A DNA stretch of 64,000 nt from Flavobacterium praedii (GCF_026810365.1 NZ_CP113948.1:2939001-3003000); one strand, 5' to 3'. Shown: positions 9,371 to 18,843, counted from the stretch's first letter. Program-made: numbers and translations. The notes: a model not told the origin generated them from the letters alone.

Positions 9371-10471
9371 TTAGTTTAGATTGAAAACTGCTAAAACAGG
9401 TAGTGATTTATTCGTAAAATCATAGAAAGCTTGATTTTCAAAAGTAGAACCATCTTTGGCTTGATTTCCTTTGAAAGCGATCCACTCACCTCCCCAATAG
9501 GAGAATCCGATACCACTTTTAGAACTTTTCAACAAACTTTTGATAGCCAACATATAACTTTTTTGTCCTTCAGGAGTTGCCGAATAACCCGAAACCAATT
9601 GGGTATCTGATCCAACTATATTATTTGTCCAATCATTATAGTCTAATGTAAAAGGATAAGCTGTTTCTGCAATGATTACTTTCTTGCTGAACTTACTTCC
9701 TAAAGCATCGATAGTAGTTTTTACTACTGTCAAATCTTTACCGTGCCAAATTGGATAATACGAAAGACCGATATAATCATAATCAACACTTTTTATTTTG
9801 GTAAAAAACCAATCCGTATCTGATGCATTTACACCTGCATAATGAATCATGATTTTTGTTTTTGGTGCTTTGCTTCGAATGGTAGCACTTGCGGTAGATA
9901 ACAAAGCAATACATTGCGCTTCTTGATTGATCAAATTTCCTTGAGGCCACAGTAAACCGCTATTTATTTCGTTTCCGATCTGAATAATATCCGGATTAAT
10001 TTCTGTTATAATTGTAGAGGTATAAGTAGCAACAGCCGTTTTCAAATCGGTAAAAGATAAATTTTTCCACTCATCTGGAGTCGTTTGAGCCGCTGGATCT
10101 GCCCAAGTATCAGAATAATGAACAGTAAGCCATACTTTTAAACCGGCTGCTTTTACTCTTGCTGCAAGCGTTTTCACTTCGGCAAAAGTAGAATGCCCGC
10201 TTGTTGGGTTTTTCCATAAACGAATACGAATCGTATTACAGCCTGCATTTTTTAAAGTCGTAAGCATGTCTTCTGCTTTGCCATTATTGTATAGAATTGT
10301 TCCCGTACTTTCAATTTCAGGAAGAAAGGAAATATCGGCAGCTCTGATAAAATCATCTACCACAACTGGTGGATCCACAACTACAGGTGCATCGGAAGAA
10401 TCGCTGCTAGAGCAAGCAAATTGAATTGCAAATACTATAAAAAGTGATAATAGGGTTAGAATTTTTTTCAT
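9371..10471 (-). CDS. Arabinogalactan endo-beta-1,4-galactanase lipoprotein, GH53 (copy B)
   Basis: GH53 galactanase of 366 residues with a good lipobox (QFAC, lipidated C20). A Ser/Asp spacer and a short Pro-Val linker (APVVVDPPVVVDDF, 28-41) precede the barrel. The Ser/Asp run after the Cys resembles surface-export signals of Bacteroidota lipoproteins, so this copy may be displayed on the cell surface (inferred). Acid/base is E168 in QIGNE and nucleophile is E269 in VIIAET. The gene starts 10 bp after galM. The linker motif recurs as a long stalk in the protein encoded at 53570-58918. Confidence 0.93.
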   Translation of the reverse strand: MKKILTLLSLFIVFAIQFACSSSDSSDAPVVVDPPVVVDDFIRAADISFLPEIESTGTILYNNGKAEDMLTTLKNAGCNTIRIRLWKNPTSGHSTFAEVKTLAARVKAAGLKVWLTVHYSDTWADPAAQTTPDEWKNLSFTDLKTAVATYTSTIITEINPDIIQIGNEINSGLLWPQGNLINQEAQCIALLSTASATIRSKAPKTKIMIHYAGVNASDTDWFFTKIKSVDYDYIGLSYYPIWHGKDLTVVKTTIDALGSKFSKKVIIAETAYPFTLDYNDWTNNIVGSDTQLVSGYSATPEGQKSYMLAIKSLLKSSKSGIGFSYWGGEWIAFKGNQAKDGSTFENQAFYDFTNKSLPVLAVFNLN

Positions 10472-10481
10472 GATGGATTTT

Positions 10482-11534
10482 TTAAATGGATTGAAATTTA
10501 TAAGTGGTATTATGAGCGTAAACTGAATCTTTTTTTAGAATTGCACTGGGAAAATGCCTGTTATTTGGTGCATCTGGATAGTTTTGAGTTTCAAAACAAA
10601 TACCGCTTAAAGGTTGATAATGAGCGTTTTCTTTACCCTTAATTGCATTAAAACAATTTCCACCAACATAAATATGAACTCCAGGTTGATCGGTATAGAC
10701 GGTCATTTTCAAATTATTTTTTTTATTAAAAAGAGAAGCGGCAAATTCTTCTTTTCGATCCAAAACAAATGTATTATCAATTACTGAAGGACATTTTTTG
10801 GCGGTTAAAAAATCAAAAGCAGTATTTTCAATTTGTAAAAACCTACCAGTTGGAATATTTTCAGCAGATGTTTCCAACATTCGATTCGCATTTATAATTA
10901 ATTCCTGATCTGCCACATTGGATGAATGCCCGTCTAGATTAAAATAACTGTGATGGGTTAAATTCACAACGGTATCCTCTGAAGTCTTGGCACTATATTC
11001 AATCTTCAATTCATTTTCTTCGGACAACGTATATTTAAGTTCTACTGCTAATTCTCCTGGGTAATTCTCTTCTCCAGCTGGACTAGTGTAACTCAAAGTT
11101 ATAGCAGGATTATCACCAGAATGTATATTTTTGACTGTCCAAACTTTTTGGCTAAACCCAATAATACCGCCATGTAATGCGTTTTCGTTATTGTTTTTAT
11201 TCAAAATAAATTTTTGTCTATTCAGACAAAAAGTACTATTATGAATCCTACCAGCGAATCTTCCAACAGTTGCGCCCATATAGGGCGGACTTACTAGATG
11301 AAACGATTGCATGTAAGACTCTAAATTGTCAAACCCCAAAACAACATCAACCAATTCGCCATTTTTCAAAGGCATTTTCAATTCGGTTATCGTAGCTCCG
11401 AAGGTGATTACCTTTAAAAACATTCCGTTTTTATTGGATAATTCGTAAGCATAAATGGCTGTACCATCTGGCATTAAACCAAACAAATTGGCTTCAGAAG
11501 GAGTTATAATTTGTGAATTGTGTTTTATTTCCAT
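10482..11534 (-). CDS. galM: Aldose 1-epimerase (galactose mutarotase)
   Basis: Converts beta- to alpha-galactose for galactokinase (350 residues, no signal peptide, so cytoplasmic). Family residues are present: H121 in NALHGG, catalytic acid H195 in NLTHHSYFNL and catalytic base E315 in GICFETQNYPDAPN. The ATG at 11534 is chosen because the upstream in-frame ATG (11615) would put the promoter and operator inside the coding region. It is the first gene of galM-GH53-GH53 and has its own promoter, separated from susE by a terminator. Confidence 0.93.
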   Translation of the reverse strand: MEIKHNSQIITPSEANLFGLMPDGTAIYAYELSNKNGMFLKVITFGATITELKMPLKNGELVDVVLGFDNLESYMQSFHLVSPPYMGATVGRFAGRIHNSTFCLNRQKFILNKNNNENALHGGIIGFSQKVWTVKNIHSGDNPAITLSYTSPAGEENYPGELAVELKYTLSEENELKIEYSAKTSEDTVVNLTHHSYFNLDGHSSNVADQELIINANRMLETSAENIPTGRFLQIENTAFDFLTAKKCPSVIDNTFVLDRKEEFAASLFNKKNNLKMTVYTDQPGVHIYVGGNCFNAIKGKENAHYQPLSGICFETQNYPDAPNNRHFPSAILKKDSVYAHNTTYKFQSI

Positions 11535-11558
11535 TGTATTATTATGAAATTTGAAATT

Positions 11559-11566
11559 CAAATGTA
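11559..11566 (-). promoter_or_regulatory. Promoter -7 element of galM-GH53-GH53
   Basis: TACATTTG on the minus strand fits the Bacteroidota TAnnTTTG -7 consensus. It lies 25 bp before the galM ATG, with the ACTGGTA operator 22 bp further upstream where the -33 region would be. Confidence 0.6.
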
Positions 11567-11588
11567 GAACAAAATTTAAATTATACAT

Positions 11589-11604
11589 ACCAGTACCTAC
11601 CAGT
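11589..11604 (-). promoter_or_regulatory. Candidate operator, tandem ACTGGT, galM promoter
   Basis: On the minus strand the sequence is ACTGGTAGGTACTGGT, two ACTGGTA half-sites 10 bp apart in direct orientation (one helical turn). The same motif with one base changed lies between susC and gntR at 17795-17810, at nearly the same distance from a TAnnTTTG element. The GntR-type protein encoded at 17845 is the obvious candidate to bind it. Confidence 0.6.
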
Positions 11605-11621
11605 TTGTGAAACATTAAAAA

Positions 11622-11650
11622 AAACCTCGAATGTATAGCATTCGAGGTTT
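11622..11650. terminator. Intrinsic terminator between susE and galM
   Basis: A perfect 12-bp stem (AAACCTCGAATG, 11622-11633, against 11639-11650) with a 5-nt loop, flanked by A- and T-runs, able to work in both directions. It ends the susCDE transcript before the galM promoter. Confidence 0.88.
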
Positions 11651-11761
11651 TTTTTTAAGTTACTGAGATGTTAAGCTACTAAGATTAAAAACATAAAGAA
11701 ACGATTGAGAAGCAACTATGATTCTTATATATTTTTAAAATCTTATCAACCCTGCGACTCT

Positions 11762-12820
11762 TTATAAAACAGGTACAAACATGTATCTATTATCTATATC
11801 ATTAAACCAAATGTCGTATTTACCTGCTGTAACATAAATATCGGCACCAGCACTATCACCAATCCAAGTAGTGTCGGCAAGAAATTTAAATTTCCCTGCG
11901 GATGTAAAGGTGTAAGTGATTTTCCAGATGTGAGCATCAAAAGTTGACTTCGTCATAGGAACACTAGTCACCCAATTATCCAATGGTGCTGCGTCTCCAA
12001 TAATACCAACTGAAGCATACGTTTTCATTGATCCTGTATAAGGAACAATAGTATATGTTAATGCTTTTATGTCAATTGCAAAAGTATAATAACCTGCCGC
12101 ATTAGTTGGAAAAAGTCCTGGATCTGGATCACTTTCAGTTGCTCTGTATTGTACTTTGTCACCATTTGCACCATACATTGGAGCCCAAAAACCAGTTTGC
12201 TCAAGCAATTTAAACCCACCAGCTGCAAAGTAACCTGTATAATATTGTTTAGCTGGATCAGCTGGATCTCTAAAAATTGGAGCAACAGCTTTATTTGCAT
12301 CCCATTCCGCAGAAGTTCCAGGTCCAATCAAGAACAAATCTTTTGAAGGGAAAACACCTTGATATGGTTTTACTACAATCGTAATTGGGTTAGAATATTT
12401 GGGTTCAGAACCTGTTGTTCCTACAGTTGATACGATTCGAATGTCAAGATTTCCATCAACATCTGGAAGCAAACCTAGATCTAGAGCTTTTGAATTTAAT
12501 TCAGAAACGCTTATCGATGCATGTGTTGTTGTAGAAGTAGCTATATTCACAGGAGCCGCAAATTCTGTATTGCTTTTTGCAAACTGAATGGTATAACTCA
12601 CGATAGTTGGCGTGCCATACGTTACTGCCTCCCAAGTCAATGTCAAAGCAGTATTGTTTGGAGTAGCTTCGTTCATTATAACAGAAGAACCTGCATCTGG
12701 AGTAATTATAGAAAAAGCAGCAGCTTGAGGCTCTAAGATCAAGAAATTTTCCTCGTTTTCACATGACCACATACCTAAGATAAGGGCCAATGCTATAAAA
12801 TGTTTGAATATATTTTTCAT
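11762..12820 (-). CDS. SusE/SusF-like outer-membrane glycan-binding lipoprotein
   Basis: Surface lipoprotein of 352 residues, third gene of the susC-susD-susE set. The signal peptide ends in the lipobox GMWSC (lipidated C20). An N-terminal SusE-type Ig-like region (about 30-150, with LTLTWEAVTYG and IVSYTIQFAKS) is followed by two SusE/F-like binding domains (about 155-260 and 262-352, KDLFLIGPGTSAEWDAN, FKFLADTTWIGD). Such proteins bind extracellular glycan and hand it to SusCD. Galactan as the ligand is inferred from the adjacent GH53 genes. A bidirectional terminator follows. Confidence 0.85.
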   Translation of the reverse strand: MKNIFKHFIALALILGMWSCENEENFLILEPQAAAFSIITPDAGSSVIMNEATPNNTALTLTWEAVTYGTPTIVSYTIQFAKSNTEFAAPVNIATSTTTHASISVSELNSKALDLGLLPDVDGNLDIRIVSTVGTTGSEPKYSNPITIVVKPYQGVFPSKDLFLIGPGTSAEWDANKAVAPIFRDPADPAKQYYTGYFAAGGFKLLEQTGFWAPMYGANGDKVQYRATESDPDPGLFPTNAAGYYTFAIDIKALTYTIVPYTGSMKTYASVGIIGDAAPLDNWVTSVPMTKSTFDAHIWKITYTFTSAGKFKFLADTTWIGDSAGADIYVTAGKYDIWFNDIDNRYMFVPVL

Positions 12821-12944
12821 AAGTATGTATTTTTTATTTGGTTTTTAATTGTCCTATGTAATTCGCATATCGCAATCGGTATCTGTGACCAATTTACAGT
12901 TATGCTCATTTCATGTTTTTATGTTTATTATGTTAGTGGATTTT

Positions 12945-14552
12945 TTAGTAACCTGTATTTTGAGTTAAATTATGATTGGCACCCAATGATCCAACAGGTA
13001 CTGGGAAAACATTCATGTGTGATGGAATTGAAACTCCAGTAGAAGCATTCCCTTTCCAAGCCCAATTGTATGACCCTCCAGTAAATTTTCCAAAACGGAT
13101 TAAGTCTTGTCTTCTATGGGCTTCCCAATGCAATTCACGGGCTCTTTCATCAATGATAAAATCAAGAGTCAAATTTGATGCAGTAATATTCCCTACAGTC
13201 GAAGTTTTATTGGCTCTTTCTCTCAAATCATTTACATAAGTTAATGCCTGAGCTACATCGCCATTACCTCCTCTTAAAGTTGCTTCAGCATACATCAAAT
13301 ACACATCTGCCAAACGGAATAAAGGAAAATCAGTATCTGCATAAGTAGAGCTACTCCCTTTTACTCCGGTAGCTGTTTTGTTTGAATATTTAGATAAAAT
13401 ATACCCTTGTGTTTTCACACCAATATCAGCAATATCAATTGTTCTTTGTTTAGAAGGATCACCTTGTATACCAGTACCAATAGTTTTGCGGGTATCTTGA
13501 TTGAATTTACCTCCGTCAAATTTTTGTGCAAATTGTTTTCTGATTCGAAGTGCACCACTCCATCCACCAATTCCAAAATCGGCACCATTATTTTCCCAAG
13601 CACCAATTTGACCATTAGTTAATACTGTTGTTGCTCCCCAGTTTTGAGAAACTACACCATCTGATTGGATTCCGAAAATTATCTCTTCAGAAGTATTGTT
13701 ATCTGCTTTGAAATTATCTAGGTAATTTGGTTTTAAAGAATACCCTCCAGCAATAATTTCATTACACTTGGTCACACAATCATTATAGCGATCCGCTTGA
13801 ATGTACACTTGTGCATTCAAATAAATTTTAGCCAATATCATATTAGCCATTCCTTGATCTATTCTACCATAAATATTGGCACGAGCTGCTTTTAAACTAG
13901 GAAGTACTGTTACCAATTCAGATTCAACAAAATCAAACAATTGTTTTCTATTGAATTCTGGGCCTGCAAAATTGATTGGATCATTTTCGGTATACATAGG
14001 GGCTTTACCAAACAAATCCATCATGTTGTAATACGCATAAGCACGCAATACACGAACTTCATTTCTATAAAGTGCAATATCGGCTAGTTTTGAAGCATCT
14101 GTAATTCCTCTTGATTGCAGTTTTTCTGGAGTACTTTGGCGTAAAAACTCGTTGGCATACGCCACAGAAGCCATGGTTCTACTGTACATTCCTAAAATGA
14201 TAGGATTAGAAGCTGTCCAAATATTTCTTTGCAATTCAGCAGTTCCTTCATCGGCTTCATAACTCCAAACTAGTTCGTCTGTAGTTAAATCTTGCAAATA
14301 CAATAAACATCTGGTAAATTGACTCGTTCCTGCATCTACACCTTCAAGCGAAGAATTGTTCGGACCAATAACACCCGTCAAAGTAAGATTACCATAAACT
14401 CCAGCTAAAGCTTTTTCGTAACCTTTTGGTGAAGTATACAATGCCTCCGAGGATAATACATCATCATCTTTAGAGACAACATTCAAATCATTCGTACAGG
14501 ATTGAAGTACCGTTCCAAATACTAAAATGGATATAAAAATATATTTTTTCAT
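12945..14552 (-). CDS. SusD/RagB-family nutrient-binding outer-membrane lipoprotein
   Basis: Lid protein of a SusCD importer (535 residues from this start). Lipobox VLQSC follows the short signal MKKYIFISILVFGTV. The TPR-rich SusD fold shows its usual features: SSEALYTSPKGYEKALAGVYG near the N-terminus, LRAYAYYNMMDLFGKAPMYT in the middle and FPLFRLADVYLMYAEA plus the C-terminal ARELHWEAHRRQDLIRFG. The ATG at 14552 is preferred over one 11 codons earlier that overlaps susC. It begins 10 bp after the susC stop, so the two are cotranscribed. Confidence 0.95.
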   Translation of the reverse strand: MKKYIFISILVFGTVLQSCTNDLNVVSKDDDVLSSEALYTSPKGYEKALAGVYGNLTLTGVIGPNNSSLEGVDAGTSQFTRCLLYLQDLTTDELVWSYEADEGTAELQRNIWTASNPIILGMYSRTMASVAYANEFLRQSTPEKLQSRGITDASKLADIALYRNEVRVLRAYAYYNMMDLFGKAPMYTENDPINFAGPEFNRKQLFDFVESELVTVLPSLKAARANIYGRIDQGMANMILAKIYLNAQVYIQADRYNDCVTKCNEIIAGGYSLKPNYLDNFKADNNTSEEIIFGIQSDGVVSQNWGATTVLTNGQIGAWENNGADFGIGGWSGALRIRKQFAQKFDGGKFNQDTRKTIGTGIQGDPSKQRTIDIADIGVKTQGYILSKYSNKTATGVKGSSSTYADTDFPLFRLADVYLMYAEATLRGGNGDVAQALTYVNDLRERANKTSTVGNITASNLTLDFIIDERARELHWEAHRRQDLIRFGKFTGGSYNWAWKGNASTGVSIPSHMNVFPVPVGSLGANHNLTQNTGY

Positions 14553-14562
14553 GATTTTATTT

Positions 14563-17517
14563 TTAAAATTTGAGGTTAAGGCCAAACAATATTGAGCGTT
14601 GTCTTGGGTAAATTGTTTTATCCACTCCGTTGTTTGTGATTTCAGGATCCAATCCGCTGTATTTTGTAATTACAAGGACATTTTGAACACCAGTTGACAT
14701 TCTTAACGTAGCTTTATCATTTAACCACTTGGTAAATGTATAGCCCAAAGTAATATTATCCATTTTTAAGAAAGAAGCATCTTCTACATAAAGGTCAGAT
14801 AATAAAACATTTGAAGTAGTTTGAAAACCAGTTTCTAGTATAGAAGTTGGTACATTACTCAATACTCCTCCGTTTTCTAAGTTATCAAACTGAGCATTAC
14901 CCGCTGCTTCAGCATTAAAAACTCTATTTCCAACACTAGCTCTTAAATTGAAAGAGAAATCGATATGTTTGAAATTCATTGTAGAAGCAAATCCGAAAGT
15001 AGCATCTGGATCTGGATTATGATAAATGTATTTATCCGAATTGTTTTTTATGTTATCTCCATTAATATCAGCAAAAGCACCGTCAATTGGTTTACCCGCT
15101 GTATCGTACAATTGTTTGTAAACATAAAAGGAGTAAGGAGTATAGCCTTCGCTAAAGATTTGACCTGGAGTTCCTGTACCAGAAATATTATCTCCTAATA
15201 GAATATTTGTATTATTAACTAAATCCTTAATTCGTCTTTCAAACTTTGAAGCTGTAAAATTCACATTCCAATTGAAACTATCCGATTGCAACAAAATGGC
15301 ATTCAAACTTAACTCGATCCCTTTTGTGGTGAAAGATCCAACATTTTGATACACACGATTTGAAAAGTTACTACCATCAGAAATAGCAGCATTTACTAAT
15401 AAATCTTTTGACACTTTAGAATAAGCTTCGACAGAACCAGATATACGATTGTTTAAAATTCCAAAATCAACACCTGCATTTAAAACAGTTGTTTCTTCCC
15501 ATTTTAAATTTTTTGTTCTTTTGCTAGACAAAGCGATTGGAGTCGCTGTAGTACCAAAATAATATTGGGAATTCCCACCACCAACTTCATATTTTTCTAA
15601 ATAACCATTCGGATCTGGTATGTCTTGTTGGCCTGTGATACCATAACTCACCCTTAATTTCAAGTCCGATAAAGTCTCGTTATCTTTAAAAAATTCTTCT
15701 TTCATTTTCCATGCAAAAGCAGCTGCTGGAAAATTACCCCAACGATTTTCTTCTTCAAATCTAGAAGAACCATCTCGTCTATATGACATTGTCAATAAAT
15801 ATTTGTCTTTAAAATTAATATTGGCTCTACCAAAAAAGCCTATTAAAACAACATCTGTATCAATTGAGGTTTCAGGAAAAGTCGAAGGCAAATCTGGATT
15901 TAAGATATTACCCGTTTCGAATTTATTTGTTTGAAATTTTTGATAGGAATATCCTGTAGTAAGATCTAAATTAAAATCTTTAATATTTTTGTTATAGGTC
16001 AAATAAGTATCTAATAATTTATTTCTTTTGGTCGCTTTTGTAAATTCATTAGTACCATAAGGAATGTTATTATTTGATGGCGCAGAACCAGCATCTTCTC
16101 CTACTAATCGTGTTCGCTCTCCATTCGATTCGTCAAACCCAACATTGACAACAGCTCTTAACTCCGGTAAGAAATGAAACTTATAATCCGCTTCAAAATT
16201 ACCAAAAACCCGACTATTTGTCCCTCTATCATTGGTCATCAACAATTGAGAAACTGGATTTCTGGCTGCATTGGCATTCAAAGTGTATTTACCAGCAGAA
16301 TTAATTCCAGTAGTGTATTCAAAGTATCCGCCATAAGGAGCTCCATCAACTGTAACAGGTTGTGTTGGATCAAAACTAATGGCTGTTCCCTCAACTGCAT
16401 CAGTAAACCTATTTTTTTCGTCAGCATAATTCGCTGCTAGTTTTAATTTTAAATGATTATCAAAAAAAGCAGGATTCATAACCAAACCAATTGTATTTCT
16501 TTTGAAAGTATTGGTTAATCTCAATCCTTGTTGGTTTGTATTTCCTAAAGTCAAACTAGTTGGAATAACATTCAAAAGATTACCTCTTACCGATAAGTTT
16601 TGATCTACATAACCAGTACTTCTATAAATTTCTTTTTGCCAATCGGTATTAGCAGTTCCTAATTTACTAGCATAATCCGTTCCATTTTTTTTATCCTCAT
16701 TTACAATAAGAGCACGATATTCATCAGCACTAAAAACATCAACAGTATTGACTAGTTTACCTGCCCCATAAAGAACATTATAGTCTACCGCCAAAGTTTT
16801 ACTTCCTTTTTTGGTTGTAATAATAATTACTCCATTAGAAGCACGTGATCCATAAATAGCAGTTGCAGAAGCATCTTTTAAAACAACAATAGATTCTACA
16901 GTACTTGGATTTAAAGATGCTAAGAAAGAAGACGATCCTATGTTTGTATTGTTATCCAAGGGCAATCCATCAATAACAACAAGAGGGTCATTACTTGCAA
17001 ACAAAGAACTTCCTCCTCTAATTCTCATTTCGGATTTAGCCCCAGGAGCTCCTGTAGTATTTACAGCTAAACCCGCTACGCGCCCTTTAAATAAATCTTC
17101 GGTTCCAACATTGGCACCTTTATTAAATTCCTTTGCAGTCAGTGCAACAACAGCTCCAGTAGCATCTTTTCTTTTTACTGATCCATATCCTACTTGAATT
17201 TTCACTTCAACTAATTGATTTGCTTCTGACTGAAGGCTAACTAACAGTGTTTTTTGATTTGTGAAGGTTACAATTTCTTTTCTGTATCCAATAAATGAAA
17301 AAACGATTTTATCGCCTTGTTTCACATTTGGAATTTGAAATTTTCCGTCAAAACCGGTTGAGACCCCATTTGGGACTCCTTGTATATTTATATTTACTCC
17401 GGAAATAGGCTGTCCAGAACCGCTGTCCAGAACTGTCCCTTTTACTGCATTCTGCGAAAAAGCGCAAAACGGAAGCAGGAGAAATAAAAATAACAACTTC
17501 ATGTAAATTGTTTTCAT
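14563..17517 (-). CDS. SusC/RagA-family TonB-dependent outer-membrane transporter
   Basis: Outer-membrane importer of 984 residues from ATG 17517 (17502 is an alternative; an in-frame ATG at 17580 is unlikely because it precedes the signal peptide by 20 residues). After the signal peptide (ends AFSQ) come a carboxypeptidase-regulatory-like domain (about 22-105), the plug (about 110-240, including the SusC motif LKDASATAIYGSRASNGVI) and a 22-strand barrel ending GLNLKF. With SusD and SusE it should import galactan oligosaccharides produced by surface GH53. The divergent regulator gene and operator lie upstream, with a leader of about 240 nt. Confidence 0.95.
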   Translation of the reverse strand: MKTIYMKLLFLFLLLPFCAFSQNAVKGTVLDSGSGQPISGVNINIQGVPNGVSTGFDGKFQIPNVKQGDKIVFSFIGYRKEIVTFTNQKTLLVSLQSEANQLVEVKIQVGYGSVKRKDATGAVVALTAKEFNKGANVGTEDLFKGRVAGLAVNTTGAPGAKSEMRIRGGSSLFASNDPLVVIDGLPLDNNTNIGSSSFLASLNPSTVESIVVLKDASATAIYGSRASNGVIIITTKKGSKTLAVDYNVLYGAGKLVNTVDVFSADEYRALIVNEDKKNGTDYASKLGTANTDWQKEIYRSTGYVDQNLSVRGNLLNVIPTSLTLGNTNQQGLRLTNTFKRNTIGLVMNPAFFDNHLKLKLAANYADEKNRFTDAVEGTAISFDPTQPVTVDGAPYGGYFEYTTGINSAGKYTLNANAARNPVSQLLMTNDRGTNSRVFGNFEADYKFHFLPELRAVVNVGFDESNGERTRLVGEDAGSAPSNNNIPYGTNEFTKATKRNKLLDTYLTYNKNIKDFNLDLTTGYSYQKFQTNKFETGNILNPDLPSTFPETSIDTDVVLIGFFGRANINFKDKYLLTMSYRRDGSSRFEEENRWGNFPAAAFAWKMKEEFFKDNETLSDLKLRVSYGITGQQDIPDPNGYLEKYEVGGGNSQYYFGTTATPIALSSKRTKNLKWEETTVLNAGVDFGILNNRISGSVEAYSKVSKDLLVNAAISDGSNFSNRVYQNVGSFTTKGIELSLNAILLQSDSFNWNVNFTASKFERRIKDLVNNTNILLGDNISGTGTPGQIFSEGYTPYSFYVYKQLYDTAGKPIDGAFADINGDNIKNNSDKYIYHNPDPDATFGFASTMNFKHIDFSFNLRASVGNRVFNAEAAGNAQFDNLENGGVLSNVPTSILETGFQTTSNVLLSDLYVEDASFLKMDNITLGYTFTKWLNDKATLRMSTGVQNVLVITKYSGLDPEITNNGVDKTIYPRQRSILFGLNLKF

Positions 17518-17764
17518 ACTTTTTTTTAATTTAAATTGATTTTGGGTTAGGTATTGATTCATGCATTGGGCATTGGGCATTGTAACTATTAATTATGATT
17601 GATTTTAATATCTATTTTATTGTATTTAAAAATTCTTATTCCCTAAAAAAAGAAAAAAGAAATCCTATATCATATTGCAGATTTTAATGTAAAATCGACA
17701 TATAATTTCGTTTTTAATAAGATAAATTGTTTTTTTGAATTGTTTTTTTATGAAATATGAAAAT

Positions 17765-17772
17765 CAAAATTA
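17765..17772 (-). promoter_or_regulatory. Candidate promoter -7 element of susCDE
   Basis: TAATTTTG on the minus strand matches TAnnTTTG. The ACTGGTA operator begins 23 bp upstream, the same layout as at galM. Confidence 0.5.
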
Positions 17773-17794
17773 TGTGTTAAATTTACATTTCAAT

Positions 17795-17810
17795 ACCAGT
17801 GCCTACCAGT
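17795..17810 (-). promoter_or_regulatory. Candidate operator, tandem ACTGGT, between susC and gntR
   Basis: Minus strand reads ACTGGTAGGCACTGGT, one base different from the galM site. It overlaps the -33 position of the susC promoter and lies just upstream of the gntR -7 element, so one bound protein could control both directions. Confidence 0.6.
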
Positions 17811-17816
17811 TTTTTG

Positions 17817-17824
17817 TATATTTG
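17817..17824 (+). promoter_or_regulatory. Promoter -7 element of gntR-type regulator
   Basis: TATATTTG matches the TAnnTTTG consensus, 20 bp before the regulator ATG and 6 bp after the operator, which suggests autoregulation. Confidence 0.6.
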
Positions 17825-17844
17825 CCCAATAACCAACTTTTGAC

Positions 17845-18843
17845 ATGAAAATTATATCGATCCAAAATAACCTTGGAATACCAAAATACAAACAGATAAT
17901 TCAATCGATTGAAAAGGCAATTGAAGAAGAAAAACTTACAAAAGGCGACCGACTTCCATCCGTAAATAAAGTATGTTTGGCCTTTTCTTTGTCACGAGAT
18001 ACGGTTTTATTAGGGTATGATGAACTCAAAAAAAGAGGTATTATTTATGCCATACCTGGAAAAGGATATTATGTCAAAAGCGTTGAAATCACTATAAAAC
18101 AAAAGATCTTTTTACTTTTCGATGAACTAAATATTTTTAAGGAAGACATATACAATTCGTTTTTAAAAAATATTGGTAAAAATGTACAGGTTGATATTTT
18201 CTTTCACCACTTTAATGTACAAGTCTTTCAAAAATTAATAAATGATAGTAATGGGAATTACACCAAATATATTATCATGCCTACCAACTTAATCGATGTA
18301 GCAGCATTTATAAAAACCCTACCAGTAAATGATGTAATTATCCTAGATCAAACCAATGATAATCTAAAATCCTTTCCTGCCATCTACCAAAATCACAGAA
18401 AAGACATCTGCGAGGGTTTGTCTAAGGGAAAGTCGAGATTGAACAAATACAACAAACTCATTTTGATTTTTCCGGGTTTTAGAGAACCTATGGGAATGAA
18501 AATCGGTTTTGAGGATTTTTGTAAAGAATACTCATATGATTATGAAGTTATCAATGATTTTACCGATAATGAAATTATAATTGGCGGTGTTTACATTATT
18601 CCAAATGACCGAGATTTGGTTCACGTAATTGAAAAAGCAAGGCAACAAAATTTAAAATTAGGAACCGATTTTGGAATCATTTCCTACAATGAAACCCCGC
18701 TAAAAAAAGTGGTATCGAATGGGATTACCACTATTTCAACAGATTTTACTACCATGGGAAAACTACTCGCACAAATGGTCCTAAAAGGAAAAAAAGAACA
18801 AATCGAAAACAAAAGTGCCTTGATTATTAGAAACTCCTTGTAA
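17845..18843 (+). CDS. GntR-family transcriptional regulator with LacI-like sugar-binding domain
   Basis: Regulator of 332 residues. A winged-helix GntR DNA-binding domain (about 10-78; KGDRLPSVNKVCLAFSLSRDTV, then the wing IPGKGYYV) is fused to a periplasmic-binding-protein-like effector domain (about 85-332; GFEDFCKEY, GIISYNETPLKKVVSNGITTISTDFTTMG), the arrangement known from AraR-type sugar regulators. It is divergent from susCDE. The likely effector is galactose or a galacto-oligosaccharide, and the likely targets are its own promoter, susCDE and galM. Target assignment rests on the shared motif, not on data. Confidence 0.88.
   Translation: MKIISIQNNLGIPKYKQIIQSIEKAIEEEKLTKGDRLPSVNKVCLAFSLSRDTVLLGYDELKKRGIIYAIPGKGYYVKSVEITIKQKIFLLFDELNIFKEDIYNSFLKNIGKNVQVDIFFHHFNVQVFQKLINDSNGNYTKYIIMPTNLIDVAAFIKTLPVNDVIILDQTNDNLKSFPAIYQNHRKDICEGLSKGKSRLNKYNKLILIFPGFREPMGMKIGFEDFCKEYSYDYEVINDFTDNEIIIGGVYIIPNDRDLVHVIEKARQQNLKLGTDFGIISYNETPLKKVVSNGITTISTDFTTMGKLLAQMVLKGKKEQIENKSALIIRNSL

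Noticed and set aside
11535..11615. Longer galM start (27 extra codons)
   Set aside because: Would place the -7 element and the ACTGGTA operator inside the coding region; the extension has no family match.
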